Part shown: piece by piece, positions 62,033 through 64,000 of the stretch
How the letters are laid out: every line of letters starts with the position of its first letter
Position numbering within the stretch: the stretch's first letter is position 1
NCBI RefSeq assembly: GCF_002242805.1
Contig: NZ_MCGQ01000041.1
Location: 124,001-188,000, forward strand
Direction: 5' to 3'
Source of the DNA: Streptomyces diastatochromogenes
GTDB taxonomy: Bacteria; Actinomycetota; Actinomycetes; Streptomycetales; Streptomycetaceae
DNA length: 64,000 nucleotides
Program-made: the position numbers and the translations under genes
Notes under the pieces: generated by a model
Seen by the model: only the letters and a program-made list of their open reading frames with translations
What the model was told of the DNA's origin: nothing
Database searches by the model: none

Positions 62033-62242
62033 GGCCGGACTCCTTCGGTCGGAGCTTGTGTCGGCGCTTGTGTCGGGGCGCAGATCTGCTGCAGGAAGTC
62101 CGCGACGCTCAGTGTGCCGCTCCACACCCATTGGGCCACGGCGTGGTCCGGCGCGACCTGGACCCTGCGCAGTTCGGTCGAGGGAGAACGAGTCGGCCCA
62201 CTCCTGGATCCGTGCGGTCATGTCCGACGGGGAGATCGTCAT
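62029..62242 (-). pseudogene. Small ORF of about 70 codons with a 1-base frameshift, overlapping the SDR start
   Basis: The first 22 codons (MTISPSDMTARIQEWADSFS then LD) have GC-rich third positions in one frame; from ELRRVQVAPDHAVAQWVWSG on, the same bias is in the next frame. One extra C joins them, and the second frame ends in a TGA that overlaps the SDR ATG. In a single frame it would make a 70-residue protein with an amphipathic N terminus, a WVWSGTL core and a repeated TQAP tail. I do not recognise the family; the middle is faintly like SnoaL-type NTF2 folds. Either a broken gene or a case of +1 frameshifting, since CGA codons at the junction are slow in Streptomyces. GGAG lies 7 bases before the ATG. 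Confidence 0.5.
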
Positions 62243-62276
62243 GCCATGCTCCATTCCTCGGGAACAACCGGGCGCC

Positions 62277-62306
62277 ACGGTCCCGGCACACGAGTGCCGG
62301 GACCGT
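62277..62306 (-). terminator. Perfect hairpin after the EF-hand gene
   Basis: ACGGTCCCGGCAC and its complement (13 bp) enclose ACGA, 22 bases beyond the EF-hand stop. It separates that gene from the small ORF and SDR, which may have a separate promoter or be read through. Confidence 0.85.
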
Positions 62307-62327
62307 CGTACGCCAGGGCGTGCGATG

Positions 62328-62873
62328 TCAGTTCAGGGGGCCGAACATGACGACGCCGGGTGCCTCGGGGTCGTTGCTGCTGTAGACGTCGCGGGCCGCG
62401 CGGACGAACTCGTCGACGCTCACGAAGCCGTCGCCATTGAGGTCGATGCGGGAGAACGTCTCGGAGCTGAGCTGTTCGTTCACGCCATAGGCGCGGTAGA
62501 TCCGCTCGACCTGCAGGGGCGTCAGCCTGCCGTCGCCCTCCTCGTCGGCGGCGTTGAAGGTGACCACCGACACCTTGACCATCTTGTCGACGTACTCGGG
62601 GTCGTTCTCCAGGCCCTGCGCGATCGCGGCGACGAACTCCTCGCGGGTGATCTCCCCGTTGCCGTCGGCGTCGGCGGCCCTGCGGATCGCCTCCCACCAG
62701 GCGTCGAAGGTCTCGTCGATCTCGGTGGCGAGCTTGGCGTCCATGGCGGGACGCAGGGCGCGCATGCGCTGGGCCATGATCTGGAAGTCGGCCTTGCTGA
62801 TGGCGCCGTCCCGAGTGACGTCGAGGGTGTCGAAGACCCGGTCCAGGTTGGTCTGCTGCACATTTCCGAGCAT
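62328..62873 (-). CDS. Four-EF-hand calcium-binding protein (calerythrin-like)
   Basis: A 181-residue soluble protein with four EF-hand loops. Loops 2 (DADGNGEITREE) and 4 (DLNGDGFVSVDE) are canonical; loop 1 (DVTRDGAISKAD) and loop 3 (DEEGDGRLTPLQ) are changed at calcium positions and may bind weakly. Streptomycetes carry several such proteins, and the best-known role is calcium buffering linked to sporulation and development. It sits between a P450 and an SDR gene, an unusual place. It lacks a signal peptide, so it acts in the cytoplasm. The ATG at 62873 is well placed, a few bases before the first helix. Confidence 0.93.
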   Translation of the reverse strand: MLGNVQQTNLDRVFDTLDVTRDGAISKADFQIMAQRMRALRPAMDAKLATEIDETFDAWWEAIRRAADADGNGEITREEFVAAIAQGLENDPEYVDKMVKVSVVTFNAADEEGDGRLTPLQVERIYRAYGVNEQLSSETFSRIDLNGDGFVSVDEFVRAARDVYSSNDPEAPGVVMFGPLN

Positions 62874-62933
62874 GTTTCCTCATCTCCTGTTACTGGTCGG
62901 GATCCGGCGGGCCGGATCGCTGGTTCCGCCCGG

Positions 62934-62970
62934 CCGGGCCCTCCCGCGGGCATGCCGCAGGAGGGTCCGG
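62934..62970 (-). terminator. Terminator after the right-edge P450 gene
   Basis: CCGGGCCCTCC pairs with GGAGGGTCCGG (one G-U) and GCGG with CCGC inside. It lies 67 bases beyond the P450 stop, so the EF-hand gene has its own promoter or is read through. Confidence 0.75.
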
Positions 62971-63036
62971 GGTGTGCCGGGCAGGTCTTTCGAGCAGGCC
63001 GGTCTCCCGGGGCGTCCGGGGAGCGGCCGCTTCGGC

Positions 63037-64000
63037 TCAGGCGTCGCGTCGCCGCGCGGTCAGGACGAGGCGGTCCGGGGAGAGTGCGGCACCGGCCACC
63101 TCGCGAGGGGCGCGGGACGAGACCGGGACGAGACGCCAGCGCGCCGTGACGGTCGCCACGGTGGCGGCGAGTTCGGTGAGGGCGAAGTGGTCGCCCAGGC
63201 ATTTGTACGGGCCCGTGCTGAAGGGCAGGAACGGTGGTGGGGCCGTGTCGCCGTCGAGCCAGCGTTCGGGGCGGAACTCCAGGGGCCGTGGGTAGAGCGC
63301 GGGGTCGCGGTGCAGAGTGGCGGGGCTGAACAGGAGTTCCGCACCCGCCGGCAGAGCCACCCCGCCGAGCGTCGTGGGGCCCGCGGGCCGGCGCATGAGC
63401 ATCCAGGCGGGACTGTGCAGCCGGAGCGTCTCGCGGACCACGCTCCGGGTGTACGGGAGGCCCGCCAGATCGTCGAAGGTCACCGGACGACCGCCCAGTT
63501 CCTCGTCGAGTTCGGTGGTCAGGCGCTTCTCCACCTCGGGATGGGTGGCGAGTTCGTGGTAGAGCCAGGTGAGGGTGGTGGAGACGGTCTCGATTCCCGC
63601 GGTCAGGAAGGTCATGGCCTCGTCCCGCAGCCGTGCGGGAGACATGGGCTCGCCGGTGTCGGGATCGCGGGCGGCGACCAGCATGGACAACAGGTCGCCC
63701 CGGTCGCCGCTGTCCCGGCGGTGCGCCTCGACCAAGTCGTCGACCAGACCCCGCAGTCGGCGCTGTGCGGTGTCGAAGCGGCGGTTGCCGGGAGTGGGCA
63801 GCCGGTCCAGCCACGCGGCGGGCGAGACGACCCTGCGGCCCATGCCCTGGATGAACACGGGGAGCCAGGCCTGGATGCCGGCCACCTGCTCGCGGTCGAG
63901 TCCGCCGCCGAAGAGGACCTTCGCCACCACCTCGCTGGTGAGCGCGTACATCTCGGCGCAGATGTCGAGAGCGGCGCCCGGTGTCCAGTCGGCGCAGTGG
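63037..64000 (-). CDS. Cytochrome P450, 5' end beyond the window
   Basis: The last 320 codons of a P450. The I-helix is AGIETVSTT (where Thr helps activate oxygen), ExxR is ETLR in VVRETLRLHSPAWMLMRRPAG, and the haem loop is FLPFSTGPYKCLGDHFALTE with the thiolate Cys in YKCLG. The PERF-type segment is EFRPERWLDG. The AGxET variant and FSTGPYKCLG loop resemble streptomycete P450s of terpenoid clusters rather than the P450 at 2386-3591. The N terminus lies past base 64000; the part visible before the first Met (WTPGAALDICAEM) continues the frame. The neighbours EF-hand, small ORF and SDR are on the same strand. Confidence 0.93.
   Translation of the reverse strand, partial: HCADWTPGAALDICAEMYALTSEVVAKVLFGGGLDREQVAGIQAWLPVFIQGMGRRVVSPAAWLDRLPTPGNRRFDTAQRRLRGLVDDLVEAHRRDSGDRGDLLSMLVAARDPDTGEPMSPARLRDEAMTFLTAGIETVSTTLTWLYHELATHPEVEKRLTTELDEELGGRPVTFDDLAGLPYTRSVVRETLRLHSPAWMLMRRPAGPTTLGGVALPAGAELLFSPATLHRDPALYPRPLEFRPERWLDGDTAPPPFLPFSTGPYKCLGDHFALTELAATVATVTARWRLVPVSSRAPREVAGAALSPDRLVLTARRRDA

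Noticed and set aside
61259..62278. SDR with an 82-residue N-terminal extension
   Set aside because: Only the first 22 codons of the extension look coding and the rest has poor third-position bias; the SDR fold begins right after the ATG at 62032.

Overview
The window looks like a chromosomal core segment of a Streptomyces. It is very GC-rich with strong GC bias at third codon positions. It carries mreBCD with mrdA and rodA, ndk, folC, valS, clpX-clpP2-clpP1 and tig in the order I know from Streptomyces chromosomes, two tRNA genes, and many genes typical of the genus (CYTH/CHAD protein, Eis-type acetyltransferase, SpoIIE-type phosphatase, Ser/Thr kinases, Fe superoxide dismutase with a Nur box).

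Layout. 1-946 is the 5' part of a PAS sensor gene that runs off the left edge. 1388-3591 is a two-gene operon of a Tat-exported DUF1259 protein and a cytochrome P450. 3696-4662 is a divergent marR/tautomerase pair with a double operator between them. 4824-6595 holds a second copy of the 3' end of the downstream radical SAM gene and a secreted beta-helix protein gene. 6596-10130 codes for a B12-binding radical SAM protein and a CYTH/CHAD protein. 10266-16616 is the lateral-wall cluster rodA, mrdA, mreD, mreC, mreB. 16916-22131 carries ndk, a DUF4233 gene, folC and valS. 22269-23234 is a Pro/Gly/Tyr/Gln-rich membrane protein. 23308-27824 is the clpX, clpP2, clpP1, tig proteostasis block. tRNA-Pro and tRNA-Gly follow.

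28387-30660 is a receptor-like Ser/Thr kinase gene broken by four short palindromic elements. 30719-32534 holds a small membrane protein and an acyltransferase. 32628-36966 is an HD hydrolase, an ABC permease and its ATPase, with an 80-bp repeat tract between the last two. 37110-45411 contains a SpoIIE phosphatase, an Eis acetyltransferase, a Nei/Fpg glycosylase, rpiB, an amino-acid permease, a second Ser/Thr kinase and an LPKTG-anchored protein. 45490-47395 is an FAD oxidoreductase convergent with bioY.

47687-54109 is a sulfur-scavenging locus: a leader peptide, a ROK regulator, a possible second Cys-rich leader, a sulfonate-type ABC importer, an FMN monooxygenase and a TauD-type dioxygenase. 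The importer would bring in organosulfur compounds, and the two oxygenases would release sulfite or sulfate from them. 54232-61212 has a permease, sodF, an MMPL transporter, a two-component system and a histidine phosphatase. 61259-64000 is a right-edge cluster of an SDR, a frameshifted 70-residue ORF, an EF-hand protein and a second P450 that runs off the edge, possibly part of a specialised-metabolism locus.

The most unusual observations are three. A 42-bp palindromic element family has struck one kinase gene four times and an MMPL gene once. The duplicated radical SAM tail differs from the resident gene only by synonymous changes, which points to homeologous import rather than local duplication. 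A small frameshifted gene sits in the right-edge P450 cluster. All functional statements rest on reading the sequence and on general knowledge of the families; no searches were run.
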